Shown: positions 56,667 through 64,000 of the stretch, piece after piece
Numbering within the stretch: position 1 is the stretch's first letter
How the letters are laid out: every line of letters begins with the position of its first letter
Origin: Pseudomonas amygdali
GTDB taxonomy: Bacteria; Pseudomonadota; Gammaproteobacteria; Pseudomonadales; Pseudomonadaceae
Direction of reading: 5' to 3'
Assembly (NCBI RefSeq): GCF_002699855.1
Contig: NZ_LKBW01000299.1
Span: forward strand, 1 to 64,000
Length of the DNA stretch: 64,000 nucleotides
The notes under the pieces: generated by a model
Told to the model about the DNA's origin: nothing
Database searches by the model: none
What the model saw: only the letters and a program-made list of their open reading frames with translations
Program-made: the position numbers and the translations under genes

Positions 56667-56702
56667 AAGGTATGTTTCAAGGTATGTTTCAAGGTATGTC
56701 TC
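56667..56702. repeat. Three-copy 12-base tandem repeat
   Basis: AAGGTATGTTTC occurs twice exactly and a third time with one change (AAGGTATGTCTC). The block directly abuts the perfect hairpin at 56643-56666. Copy number could vary between strains by slippage. Confidence 0.8.
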
Positions 56703-57148
56703 TATGCTCTTTTTTGTTTTTCGGGTGGCCTGTTGTTGTTTTTGGCGACCTGGCCCTTTACTGCTTTTTTGAGCGGTCCGCATGCGGGACCAAGAGCAAA
56801 CGTATTTTTTTGAGCGCTGATCAAGCTTTCATCATGTGATCCACCAGTTCGGGAGCTGCCTCGGGGCAGTTTTGTTATTCTCTGTCTGGCTGCAGAACGA
56901 CTTGCAACGCAAGCAGTTCAGAAAAGCTGTCCACTTCAAAAAAATCTGTTAGCTACGTCTCTGTCCGTGTTGTTCTTGTTGTGTCAGAGCCGGTACGTGT
57001 TGTTTTTATTGGGTTGCTGCGTGTTTTTATTTTTGTTGTACAAAGGATATAGCAGGACCCGTGCCAGTTTTTTAAAAGCCCCGTAATACCGGGAGCTGAA
57101 CGTCTTTTTCGGGCATCGGGCCATCTGATTCAGTTGCCGAGTGTTTCT

Positions 57149-57220
57149 GTGTTACCCGTTTGTCTCGACTGTACGCGGGGCAGGGTAACACTGTGTGACA
57201 AGTTGTCGCACCCTGTTACC
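57149..57220. repeat. Repeated GGGTAACA boxes at the 3' side of liuE
   Basis: GTGTTACCC (57149-57157) and GGGTAACAC (57183-57191) are perfect inverse copies, and TGTTACC recurs at 57214-57220. The first two can form a hairpin downstream of liuE on the minus strand. Function is unknown. Confidence 0.45.
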
Positions 57221-57235
57221 GACAGGTGATAGTCG

Positions 57236-58135
57236 TTACGCAGACAGCCGGGCCCTGGCCACGCGCGAGCCATTGCTGCGTTGCAGTACGCCGCAGATGC
57301 GCTGGCCTGCGGCGATGACCTGGTCCAGATCTACCCCGGTTTCAATACCCATGCCCTGCAACATGTACTGCACGTCCTCAGTGGCAACATTGCCGCTGGC
57401 ACCCTTGGCGTACGGGCAGCCGCCCAGGCCTGCCACGGAACTGTCGAAGACCTGGATACCTTCCTCCAGGCTGGCGTAGATATTCACCAGCGCCTGACCG
57501 TAAGTGTCGTGGAAGTGCCCGGCAAGCTTGCCTCGCGGGATCTGCGCAGAGACGGCGTTGAACAGCGCTCGCGTGGCCCCCGGCGTGCCGGTGCCGATGG
57601 TGTCGCCCAGCGAAACTTCATAGCAACCCATCGCGTAGAGTTCGTTGGCGACGGCTGCGACCTGCTGCGGCGAGACACTGCCCTCATAAGGGCAGCCCAA
57701 CACGCACGACACATAACCCCGAACCTGCACACCATGCATCTGCGCCGCCGCCATGATGGGCGCAAAGCGCTCCAGGCTTTCGCTGATCGAGCAATTGAGG
57801 TTACGCCGGGAGAACCCTTCGGTTGCCGCTGCAAACACCGCGACCTCTCTGACGCCGGCCGCCAACGCATCTTCGAACCCGCGCAGGTTGGGTGCCAGGG
57901 CAGAGTAGATAACGCCTGCACGCCGCTGGATATTTTCGAACACCTGGGCGGAGCCAGCCATCTGCGGCACCCATTTGGCCGATACAAAGCTGCCGACTTC
58001 AATGTGGCTCAGTCCGGCTGCCGTCAGGTCATCCACCAAGCGCACCTTGTCGTCGATACTGATCGGTTGTGCTTCATTCTGCAGGCCGTCACGCGGGCCG
58101 ACTTCAACGATATTTACCTTTTGTGGAAGAGACAT
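57236..58135 (-). CDS. liuE: Hydroxymethylglutaryl-CoA lyase
   Basis: The 299-residue lyase splits HMG-CoA into acetyl-CoA and acetoacetate, the last step of leucine degradation. It is a TIM barrel with VEVGPRDGLQNE at the start, metal-binding GHFHDTYGQALVN and the active-site signature AGLGGCPYAKGASGNVATEDV. It lies 18 bases after liuR on the same strand. Here it is separated from liuABCD by 746 bases, so it needs its own promoter, upstream of liuR. Confidence 0.95.
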   Translation of the reverse strand: MSLPQKVNIVEVGPRDGLQNEAQPISIDDKVRLVDDLTAAGLSHIEVGSFVSAKWVPQMAGSAQVFENIQRRAGVIYSALAPNLRGFEDALAAGVREVAVFAAATEGFSRRNLNCSISESLERFAPIMAAAQMHGVQVRGYVSCVLGCPYEGSVSPQQVAAVANELYAMGCYEVSLGDTIGTGTPGATRALFNAVSAQIPRGKLAGHFHDTYGQALVNIYASLEEGIQVFDSSVAGLGGCPYAKGASGNVATEDVQYMLQGMGIETGVDLDQVIAAGQRICGVLQRSNGSRVARARLSA

Positions 58136-58153
58136 GGCAGTGCCTTTTGGTGG

Positions 58154-58546
58154 TCAGTGTGAAGTGGCAGCAGTTTTATCGAGCGCAGTCCGGCAACGCT
58201 CTTCGGCGGTGTCCAGCTCCAGTTGCATTTGCCGGATGTCCAGCAATTGTTGTTCGAGCTGTTCACGGCGCTCGGCGATCTTGCCGAGCATGGTCTGCAA
58301 CTGCTTCTGGTTGTCACCGGCAGGGTCGTACAGCGAGATTAGTTCCTTGCATTCAGCCAGCGAAAAACCAATGCGTTTGCCGCGCAGGATCAGTTTCAGG
58401 GTGACTTTGTCACGGGCGGTGTAGATGCGCTCCAGTCCCTTGCGTTCAGGGCTGAGCATGCCTTGCTCTTCGTAAAAGCGGATCGCGCGGCTGGTGATAT
58501 CCAGCTCACGGGCGAGCTCGGAAATGCTGTAGGTCTGACTGCTCAT
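58154..58546 (-). CDS. liuR: MerR-family regulator of branched-chain acyl-CoA catabolism
   Basis: The 130-residue regulator has an N-terminal MerR helix-turn-helix (YSISELARELDITSRAIRFYEEQGMLSPERKG) and a coiled-coil dimer helix. There are no metal-binding cysteines, in keeping with an acyl-CoA or small-molecule effector. ATG at 58546 is preferred; a GTG at 58573 in the same frame is possible. It precedes liuE and is itself preceded by a LiuR-type site, indicating autoregulation. Confidence 0.9.
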   Translation of the reverse strand: MSSQTYSISELARELDITSRAIRFYEEQGMLSPERKGLERIYTARDKVTLKLILRGKRIGFSLAECKELISLYDPAGDNQKQLQTMLGKIAERREQLEQQLLDIRQMQLELDTAEERCRTALDKTAATSH

Positions 58547-58589
58547 GGTGTCGCTCAACGAGATATTCAGCACTCAACCTACGGCGTGC

Positions 58590-58605
58590 TTTACGTAAGC
58601 GTCAA
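58590..58605 (-). promoter_or_regulatory. LiuR operator upstream of liuR-liuE
   Basis: TTTACGTAAGCGTCAA (plus strand) agrees with the perfect palindrome at 56545 in 13 of 16 positions and lies 44 bases before the liuR start. It is the expected autoregulatory site of the liuRE transcript. Confidence 0.7.
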
Positions 58606-58711
58606 GCAGAAGTCGTGTTGTCAAGGCGCGCCAAGCCGCGCCTGCCAAATTAGAAACGACTTTAACAAATTTAAATATTTAATTTAAAAACAATGGCTTG
58701 GTGTTTTTATC

Positions 58712-59604
58712 TCATGCTTTCTCGAGGCTTTGTTCCTGCGCCACGACCCGCTGTGAAAGCTCGATGATCTGTTCGCGCATCCAGCGGTTGGCTGGGGCCT
58801 GATCAGTGCTTTCATGCCAGTACAGATGGGTTTCGACCGAAGGCACATCGTTGACCGGTAAGTGGACATAGTGCAAATCCTTACGGCGGGCGAAGCGTTC
58901 AGGTATGGTCATGACCATATCAGTCTGCTGCAGGACCTGTGTCGCCATCAGGTAATGCTGCGAGCGCAACGCAATCCTGCGCTGAATACCCATCTTGCCC
59001 AACGCCAGGTCCACGTGCCCCAGTCCGCTACGCCGACTGGAAATATGGATGTGTGCCTGGCTCATGTAATCATCCAGCGTCAACGTGGCCTTGTTCGCCA
59101 GCGGATGCGCCTTGCGCATGCCGCACACATAGCGGTCTTCCAGCAGCTTGACGTGGCGAACCTGCGGGTCGGTATTGAGCGGTGCATCCACGGCGAAGTC
59201 GAGGCGCCCGGCAGCCAGCTCCTTGGTGGTTTCCCGCCGCTTGGACAGAAAGCTCTCGATCGTCACGGCAGGATCACGGCCTCGGTCAGGTCGGTCATGC
59301 TGATGCGGTAGTTCTTGTTGGCCTGCAACGGGTTGAATATACGGCTTTCCTGCACCGAAACCCTGAGCAATGAGAGTGCATTGCGCACCGGGCCGATGAT
59401 GTTCTGTGCCATCGGTGTCGGCACCATGCCTTGAGCCGTTCGCACAAACAGCGGGTCGTTGAAGGTCTCTCGCAGCCGCGCCAGGGCGTTGGACACCGCA
59501 GGCTGGGTAATGCCGACGATCTGCCCGGCCCGGGTCAGATTGGCTTCGGTGTAGATGGCGTCGAAGACAATGAAAAGATTGAGATCGACCTTGCTCAGGT
59601 TCAT
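58712..59604 (-). pseudogene. LysR-type regulator broken by an internal deletion
   Basis: Two abutting minus-strand frames make one LysR protein. The first, from 59604, has the helix-turn-helix (LNLFIVFDAIYTEANLTRAGQIVGITQPAVSNALARLRE) and ends MTDLTEAVILP-stop at 59263. The second, out of phase, continues with VTIESFLSKRRETTKELAAGRLDFAVD to its end at 58712. Together they have about 297 residues, roughly 12 short of a normal member of this branch, and the missing part is the stretch that normally follows ILP. A deletion of a non-multiple of three, about 37 bases, explains this. It is divergent from the acyl-CoA dehydrogenase it probably controlled. Confidence 0.85.
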
Positions 59605-59787
59605 TGATGGGCGCCTCGTGCTGTTATTTTGATTCGCTGTTCGGCAGGCTGGGGACGCCGCAGCGGTGATGGATCATATATCGGTTATGAATGTTTATAC
59701 ACGCCGAGAATAGATTAGATAAATGTACGGCGTTTCTCTAGCATCAGGATCATGCATTCGACACCCTGATCGAGAAGGTAGTGGCCC

Positions 59788-61017
59788 ATGGATTTCGCGT
59801 ATTCCCCGAAGGTGCAGGCATTGCGTGAGCGCGTCACCGCGTTCATGGATGCATACGTTTATCCGGCCGAGCCGGTTTTCGAACAGCAAGTGGCCGAAGG
59901 CGACCGCTGGCAGCCCACCGCGATCATGGAAGAACTGAAAGCCCGTGCAAGAGCCGAGGGGTTGTGGAATCTGTTTTTGCCGGAGTCTGCGCTGGGTGCC
60001 GGCCTGAGCAATCTGGAATACGCGCCGCTGGCGGAAATCATGGGGCGTTCGATGCTGGGCCCCGAGCCGTTCAATTGCTCTGCGCCTGACACCGGCAACA
60101 TGGAGGTGCTGGTTCGCTATGCCAGCGAGGAACAGAAAGCCCGCTGGCTGGAACCGTTGCTGCGCGGCGAAATTCGTTCTGCTTTTGCCATGACCGAGCC
60201 CGACGTGGCGTCATCGGACGCCACCAATATGGCCGCGCGCGCCGAGCGCGATGGTGATGAATGGGTGATCAATGGCCGCAAGTGGTGGACTTCCGGTGCC
60301 TGCGACCCGCGCTGCAAAATCCTGATTTTCATGGGCCTGAGCAATCCTGACGGGCCGCGCCATCAGCAACACTCGATGATTCTGGTCCCGGTCGACACGC
60401 CGGGCGTGAAGATTGTCAGGCCGCTGCCTGTGTTCGGCTACGACGACGCGCCCCACGGGCATGCCGAAGTGGTGTTCGATAACGTCCGGGTGCCGTTTGA
60501 AAACGTCTTGCTGGGTGAGGGGCGCGGCTTTGAAATCGCTCAAGGCCGGTTGGGACCAGGCCGCATTCACCACTGCATGCGCTCCATCGGTATGGCTGAG
60601 CGGGCACTTGAGCTGATGTGCAGGCGCTCCGTAGACCGGGTTGCCTTCGGCAAACCGCTGGCCAGGCTGGGGGGCAATATCGACAGGATTGCCGATTCGC
60701 GCATGGAGATCGATATGGCCCGTCTGCTGACCCTGAAGGCTGCCTACATGATGGATACAGCAGGCAACAAGGTCGCCAGAAGCGAAATCGCGCAGATCAA
60801 GGTGGTAGCGCCGAACGTGGCGCTGAAGGTCATCGATCGGGCGATCCAGATGCACGGCGGGGCGGGTGTTTCCAATGATTTCCCCTTGGCCTATATGTAC
60901 GCCATGCAGCGCACACTGCGTCTGGCAGACGGCCCGGATGAAGTACACCGCGCCGCTATCGGCAAGTATGAACTGGGCAAATACCTGCCGGCAGACAGGG
61001 AGCGCAGCCAGTCCTGA
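59788..61017 (+). CDS. Acyl-CoA dehydrogenase, ACAD10/11-like
   Basis: A 409-residue FAD enzyme. Motifs are [74 protein letters not shown] and [36 protein letters not shown]. The [10 protein letters not shown] signature and overall length place it in the branch of ACAD10/11 and bacterial FadE-like long-chain enzymes. These usually act with APH-like kinases such as the one encoded at 34865, which is here about 24 kb away. It stands alone, next to a broken divergent LysR gene. Confidence 0.92.
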   Translation: MDFAYSPKVQALRERVTAFMDAYVYPAEPVFEQQVAEGDRWQPTAIMEELKARARAEGLWNLFLPESALGAGLSNLEYAPLAEIMGRSMLGPEPFNCSAPDTGNMEVLVRYASEEQKARWLEPLLRGEIRSAFAMTEPDVASSDATNMAARAERDGDEWVINGRKWWTSGACDPRCKILIFMGLSNPDGPRHQQHSMILVPVDTPGVKIVRPLPVFGYDDAPHGHAEVVFDNVRVPFENVLLGEGRGFEIAQGRLGPGRIHHCMRSIGMAERALELMCRRSVDRVAFGKPLARLGGNIDRIADSRMEIDMARLLTLKAAYMMDTAGNKVARSEIAQIKVVAPNVALKVIDRAIQMHGGAGVSNDFPLAYMYAMQRTLRLADGPDEVHRAAIGKYELGKYLPADRERSQS

Positions 61018-61043
61018 GCCGGTAGCCGATAACTGCGCCCAGG

Positions 61044-62381
61044 CTACTGCACCCAGACTTCGACCCGACGGTTCTTGATTCGGCCGTCATCGATGTCATT
61101 GGTAGCTACCGGCATCTCATCCCCCAGGCCGACGATGTCGCGAAATGTCACGCCGCTTTTCAGCAGCTCACGGCGCACCGCCATGGCGCGCAGCCTTGAG
61201 AGCAGGGCTGCGCGAGCCGGATCGCTTTTGGCATCACCAAAGCCGACCAGCGTGACATGTTGATTGAGCTGGTTGCTGGTTTTCAGGTACTCCGCCACCC
61301 GCTTGAGGTCCTGCTGCGCCTTGTTATCCAGCTTCGCACTGCCCTGGGCAAAGCGAAAATTGACCGACAGCCGTTCGGCCTTGCGCGCCAGCGCCTGATA
61401 ATCCGCAGGCATCTGCGCGGTAGGCTGCACCTTGAGTGCCTGCACGGTCTGCGCGACGATGGCCTGACCCTCGGCGCTTTGCGCGAAACGGACCAGCGCC
61501 TGCGCCCAGCGTTGATGAGCTGAGGTAGGCACATAAAAGTAGAGCCGTCGCGACAGAGGATAGTCTTCGGTGGCAATAAGACTGACAGTCGGGAGCATGG
61601 GTCTGGAATCACCATCGGCAATGGCCACCGCTTTGGCATGCCTGATGGACGGTAGCCCGATAAAACCGATGCCATTGATGTCCTTGCTGACCTCGTCGGA
61701 GAGCTGCTCGCTGGATTCAAAGCGCGCGGCTGTGCCGGACAGGTTCTTGCCGTACTTTACAAGTATCAGGTCCTTGAACGTTTCGTAGGTGCCGGACTTC
61801 TCATCGCGAACATAAAGATGAATGGCTCCCGGATTTTCGCCCACTTCTGCCCAGTCCCTGACTTCCCCGCTGAAAATGCGCGCCAGCTGCAGCGTATCCA
61901 GCTGTCTGACCGGATTGCCTGGATGCAGAATCACAGCAACGCCATCGATGGCAATGGTTTGCTCGCTTGCTGCGCTTTTCAGGTCGCCCAGGCCAGCCAG
62001 GTCCTTGGCTTCCTGATCCTTGATAGGTCGTGAAGAGGTGGCAATATCGGCGTTACCTGCTTTGAGCGCAGTAAACCCGGTGCCTGAACCATGTGCGGCG
62101 ATTTCGATACTGACCGTCTGCCCTGCGGCGGTAGTGCCGACGACGCGCTGTTCATTCATGACATTGCCGGCAACAGTCTGCACTGATTGCAGGCCTTGCT
62201 GGCGCATCAACCCTTCAGCCAGTGCGGGGCCCAATTGGGCATTGATGGTATTTGAGCCTTGAATGCGCAAGGCCGGTATTTCACCCGCGGGCAGCGGCAG
62301 TGCCGCCAGCGCAAGGGCGGGCAGGGTGGCGCTCGACAGAGTCAGCGCCGTTAGCAAAGCGCGCAACATCGGCGTCAACAT
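61044..62381 (-). CDS. PstS-like phosphate-binding protein fused to an OmpA domain
   Basis: A 445-residue exported protein. A signal peptide (hydrophobic residues 5-25) is followed by a phosphate-type binding domain (about 35-315) with ALRIQGSNTINAQLGPALAEGL, HGSGTGFTALKAGNADIATSSRPI, IAIDGVAVILHPGNPV and GIGFIGLPS. The C-terminal OmpA/MotB-like domain (about 335-445; LSVNFRFAQGSAKLDNKAQQDL, GFGDAKSDP, LSRLRAMAVRRELL, NRRVEVWV) should bind peptidoglycan. This would tether a substrate-binding lobe to the wall rather than feed an ABC transporter. It stands alone. The start could also be the ATG at 62369. Confidence 0.9.
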   Translation of the reverse strand: MLTPMLRALLTALTLSSATLPALALAALPLPAGEIPALRIQGSNTINAQLGPALAEGLMRQQGLQSVQTVAGNVMNEQRVVGTTAAGQTVSIEIAAHGSGTGFTALKAGNADIATSSRPIKDQEAKDLAGLGDLKSAASEQTIAIDGVAVILHPGNPVRQLDTLQLARIFSGEVRDWAEVGENPGAIHLYVRDEKSGTYETFKDLILVKYGKNLSGTAARFESSEQLSDEVSKDINGIGFIGLPSIRHAKAVAIADGDSRPMLPTVSLIATEDYPLSRRLYFYVPTSAHQRWAQALVRFAQSAEGQAIVAQTVQALKVQPTAQMPADYQALARKAERLSVNFRFAQGSAKLDNKAQQDLKRVAEYLKTSNQLNQHVTLVGFGDAKSDPARAALLSRLRAMAVRRELLKSGVTFRDIVGLGDEMPVATNDIDDGRIKNRRVEVWVQ

Positions 62382-62501
62382 GAGTCACGGGAGGGTGCCG
62401 GGAGAATAAGACAGAAAGATTTCCGGAGTATGACGATTGCTCGACCACTGCGCGCGCGACCCGTTTATGCATAAAGCCGGATCGCACGATAGGGCGCTTT
62501 T

Positions 62502-63314
62502 TCAGTTCAGTTCCAGCCAGATCGGCGCATGGTCCGACGGCTTTTCCATGCCGCGCAAATCGTAGTCCACCCCGGCCGCCTTGATGCGTGGCTGCAGGCC
62601 GGTGGAGGTCATGATCAGGTCAATGCGCAGGCCGCGCTTGGGTTCGTCTTCGAAGCCGCGGCTGCGATAGTCAAACCAGCTGAATCGGTCGATGACTTCA
62701 GGGTACAGATGACGGAAGCTGTCCACCAGGCCCCAGTTTTTCAAGCGTTCCATCCACTCGCGCTCTTCGGGGAGAAAGCTGCACTTGCCGGTCTTCAGCC
62801 AGCGCTTGGCGTTGTCGGCACCGATGCCGATGTCGCAGTCCTGCGGAGAAATGTTTACGTCACCCATCACGATAAGCGGCTGCTCGTTGCTGAAATGGCT
62901 CTCCAGCAAGGTCTGCAGATTCTCGTAAAAACGCTGTTTGGCTGGAAATTTGGTCGGGTGATCACGGCTCTCGCCCTGCGGAAAGTAGCCATTCATGATG
63001 GTGACCGGCTGCCCATTGCTGTCGGCATAAGTGCCCCAGATGAAGCGCTTCTGCGATTCCTCGTCGTCGCCTTCAAAACCCTTGTGCAGGGCCAGCGGAG
63101 GATTGCGTGATAGCAGGGCAACACCGTAATGGCCTTTCTGACCGTGGAAATGCACATGATAGCCCAGCGCTTCGACTTCCGCGTGGGGGAACTGCTCGTC
63201 AGAAACCTTGGTTTCCTGAAGGCCGATTACGTCAGGCTGGTGTTTGTCGATCAGCGCCGCCAACTGATGAGGTCGAGCGCGCAGACCATTGATGTTGAAC
63301 GAGACGATTTTCAT
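62502..63314 (-). CDS. xthA: Exodeoxyribonuclease III
   Basis: The 270-residue AP endonuclease and 3'-exonuclease repairs abasic and oxidised 3' ends. Catalytic motifs are [17 protein letters not shown] (metal glutamate), [18 protein letters not shown] (Asp and Asn), LRIDLIM and the final [11 protein letters not shown] with the catalytic histidine. The start [10 protein letters not shown] at 63314 gives the usual length; the frame is open 40 codons further. It is a monocistronic gene divergent from the acetyltransferase at the window edge. Confidence 0.95.
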   Translation of the reverse strand: MKIVSFNINGLRARPHQLAALIDKHQPDVIGLQETKVSDEQFPHAEVEALGYHVHFHGQKGHYGVALLSRNPPLALHKGFEGDDEESQKRFIWGTYADSNGQPVTIMNGYFPQGESRDHPTKFPAKQRFYENLQTLLESHFSNEQPLIVMGDVNISPQDCDIGIGADNAKRWLKTGKCSFLPEEREWMERLKNWGLVDSFRHLYPEVIDRFSWFDYRSRGFEDEPKRGLRIDLIMTSTGLQPRIKAAGVDYDLRGMEKPSDHAPIWLELN

Positions 63315-63505
63315 AAAACGGCGGTCCTGAGCAAAAACAAACAGCGATGCTAGCTGACCTGTGGTTTCAGGACCAGCACCGTGTAAGGCACCGCGCAAAC
63401 ACAGGCCCGGACAAATCGTTGGAACTGTTATCAAGTGCCATCACTCGAAAGCCTGCTTGCCAAAACTGCTGCGCCAGACGCAGTTCCGTTAACACGAGGC
63501 CCTTT

Positions 63506-64000
63506 ATGTCCCTACCTGCTGCCATCACGGGTGAAGTTCGTCAACTCGACAGTGGTTATTCCCGTGAAACCCGCTCCTTGCTGTTCAGGGCCTATCGGCA
63601 CGATCCGACGTTCGCCTATCTGTTCAATGCCGAGCGCGAGGGATATGAGCAACGCGTATTGGCGACCATTCGCCAACTGGTCAAACAACACTTCCTGCAA
63701 GACCAGCCTGCACTCGGTCTGTTTCTGCAGGATCGGCTGGTCGGCGTAGCGCTGATCGCGCCACCGCAACGTCGTCTGGGCGTCACTGAAAGCTGGGCCT
63801 GGCGTCTGCGCATGGTAATGGACACCGGCCTTGGTTGCACCCAGCGTTATCTGGCTTATTACAACGCGGTGCTGGCCTGTGTTCCGTCCGAAACCGTGCA
63901 TGTGCTGCCGTTGATAGGCCTGGATCCGGAATTTCAGGGTCAGAAGCTGGGGCAGGATTTGAGCGAACAACTGCTTGGGGCGTTGCACGATTGGTGCGCG
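63506..64000 (+). CDS. GNAT-family N-acetyltransferase (partial, runs off the window)
   Basis: The frame is open from ATG at 63506, with GAGG eight bases upstream, to the window edge, giving the first 165 residues. The C-terminal part of this fragment has VHVLPLIGLDPEFQGQKLGQDLSEQL, which resembles the acetyl-CoA pyrophosphate-binding motif of GNAT enzymes (Q-x-x-G-x-x-L here). The N-terminal part has the usual mixed strands (LFRAYRHDPTFAYLFNAE). The substrate is unknown. Confidence 0.8.
   Translation, partial: MSLPAAITGEVRQLDSGYSRETRSLLFRAYRHDPTFAYLFNAEREGYEQRVLATIRQLVKQHFLQDQPALGLFLQDRLVGVALIAPPQRRLGVTESWAWRLRMVMDTGLGCTQRYLAYYNAVLACVPSETVHVLPLIGLDPEFQGQKLGQDLSEQLLGALHDWCA

Larger units (their letters stand above)
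56490..57235. other. Gene-less spacer between liuE and liuA
   Basis: No gene is supported in these 746 bases. From left to right they hold the liuA leader, the LiuR palindrome (56545-56560), a strong hairpin (56643-56666), a three-copy 12-base tandem repeat (56667-56702), a long T-rich and G/T-rich part with low coding character (56703-57060) and repeated GGGTAACA boxes (57149-57220). Such a long spacer is unusual, because liuR, liuE and liuABCD are often contiguous in relatives. Confidence 0.6.

Noticed and set aside
56526-56839. Overlapping plus-strand frames with [13 protein letters not shown]-type repeats
   Set aside because: The repeats come from a DNA tandem repeat, all frames are partly open, and no ribosome-binding site is present.
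63420-63447. Possible hrp box (GGAACT ... CACT) before the acetyltransferase gene
   Set aside because: The second half reads TCACTCG, lacking the CCACNNA pattern, so it is not a credible HrpL promoter.

Overview
The window looks like a chromosomal segment of a fluorescent Pseudomonas, most likely the P. syringae group. This is inferred from the complete mannitol/sorbitol cluster mtlR-mtlEFGK-mtlDYZ, the leucine/isovalerate liu genes, the haem-type cis/trans isomerase Cti, Pseudomonas-type REP palindromes and uniform GC-rich codon use. No 16S rRNA or species-diagnostic marker is present, so the species call is tentative.

Layout. 1-280: the far end of an integrated element, shown by a lone 3' half of tRNA-Val(GAC) followed by the native tRNA terminator. 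415-6512: a PRISE-type reductase, a Nudix hydrolase, a zinc alcohol dehydrogenase and a GAF-GAF-GGDEF-EAL protein cut by an in-frame TAG. 6637-7245: an unrecognised Ser/Thr-rich protein behind a strong sigma-54 promoter match. 7467-16887 (minus strand): sugar-alcohol uptake and catabolism with its AraC-type activator. 17017-19458: CobF, a glycosyltransferase and a single-domain response regulator. 19793-30071: a signalling island with a CHASE3 hybrid kinase, CheR, CheB, a REC-kinase, a response regulator, a hybrid kinase and a double-domain KaiC-like ATPase.

30292-37229: a frameshifted crotonase, NudC, a TSUP permease, a Gfo/Idh/MocA oxidoreductase and a minus-strand acyl-CoA-type group (phosphatase, SCP2, APH-like kinase, SDR). 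37435-50815: SohB, a palindrome-rich spacer, CysI with its DUF934 partner, a tiny membrane protein, a periplasmic binding protein, MetH, Cti, an acyltransferase and NfuA. 50884-58546 (minus strand): liuABCD and liuRE, each behind its own LiuR-type palindrome. 58712-61017: a LysR regulator broken by an internal deletion, divergent from an acyl-CoA dehydrogenase. 61044-64000: a PstS-OmpA fusion, exonuclease III and the start of a GNAT acetyltransferase.

How the genes work together. MtlEFGK imports polyols; MtlD, MtlY and MtlZ oxidise and phosphorylate them for central metabolism. The liu genes take isovaleryl-CoA to acetoacetate and acetyl-CoA. The island at 19.1-30.1 kb joins receptor-like kinases to methylation enzymes and a KaiC ATPase, but no output partner is evident nearby.

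Three genes carry clear inactivating lesions (nonsense, single-base frameshift, internal deletion). Two of them concern acyl-CoA metabolism or its regulation, suggesting recent gene decay in this lineage.
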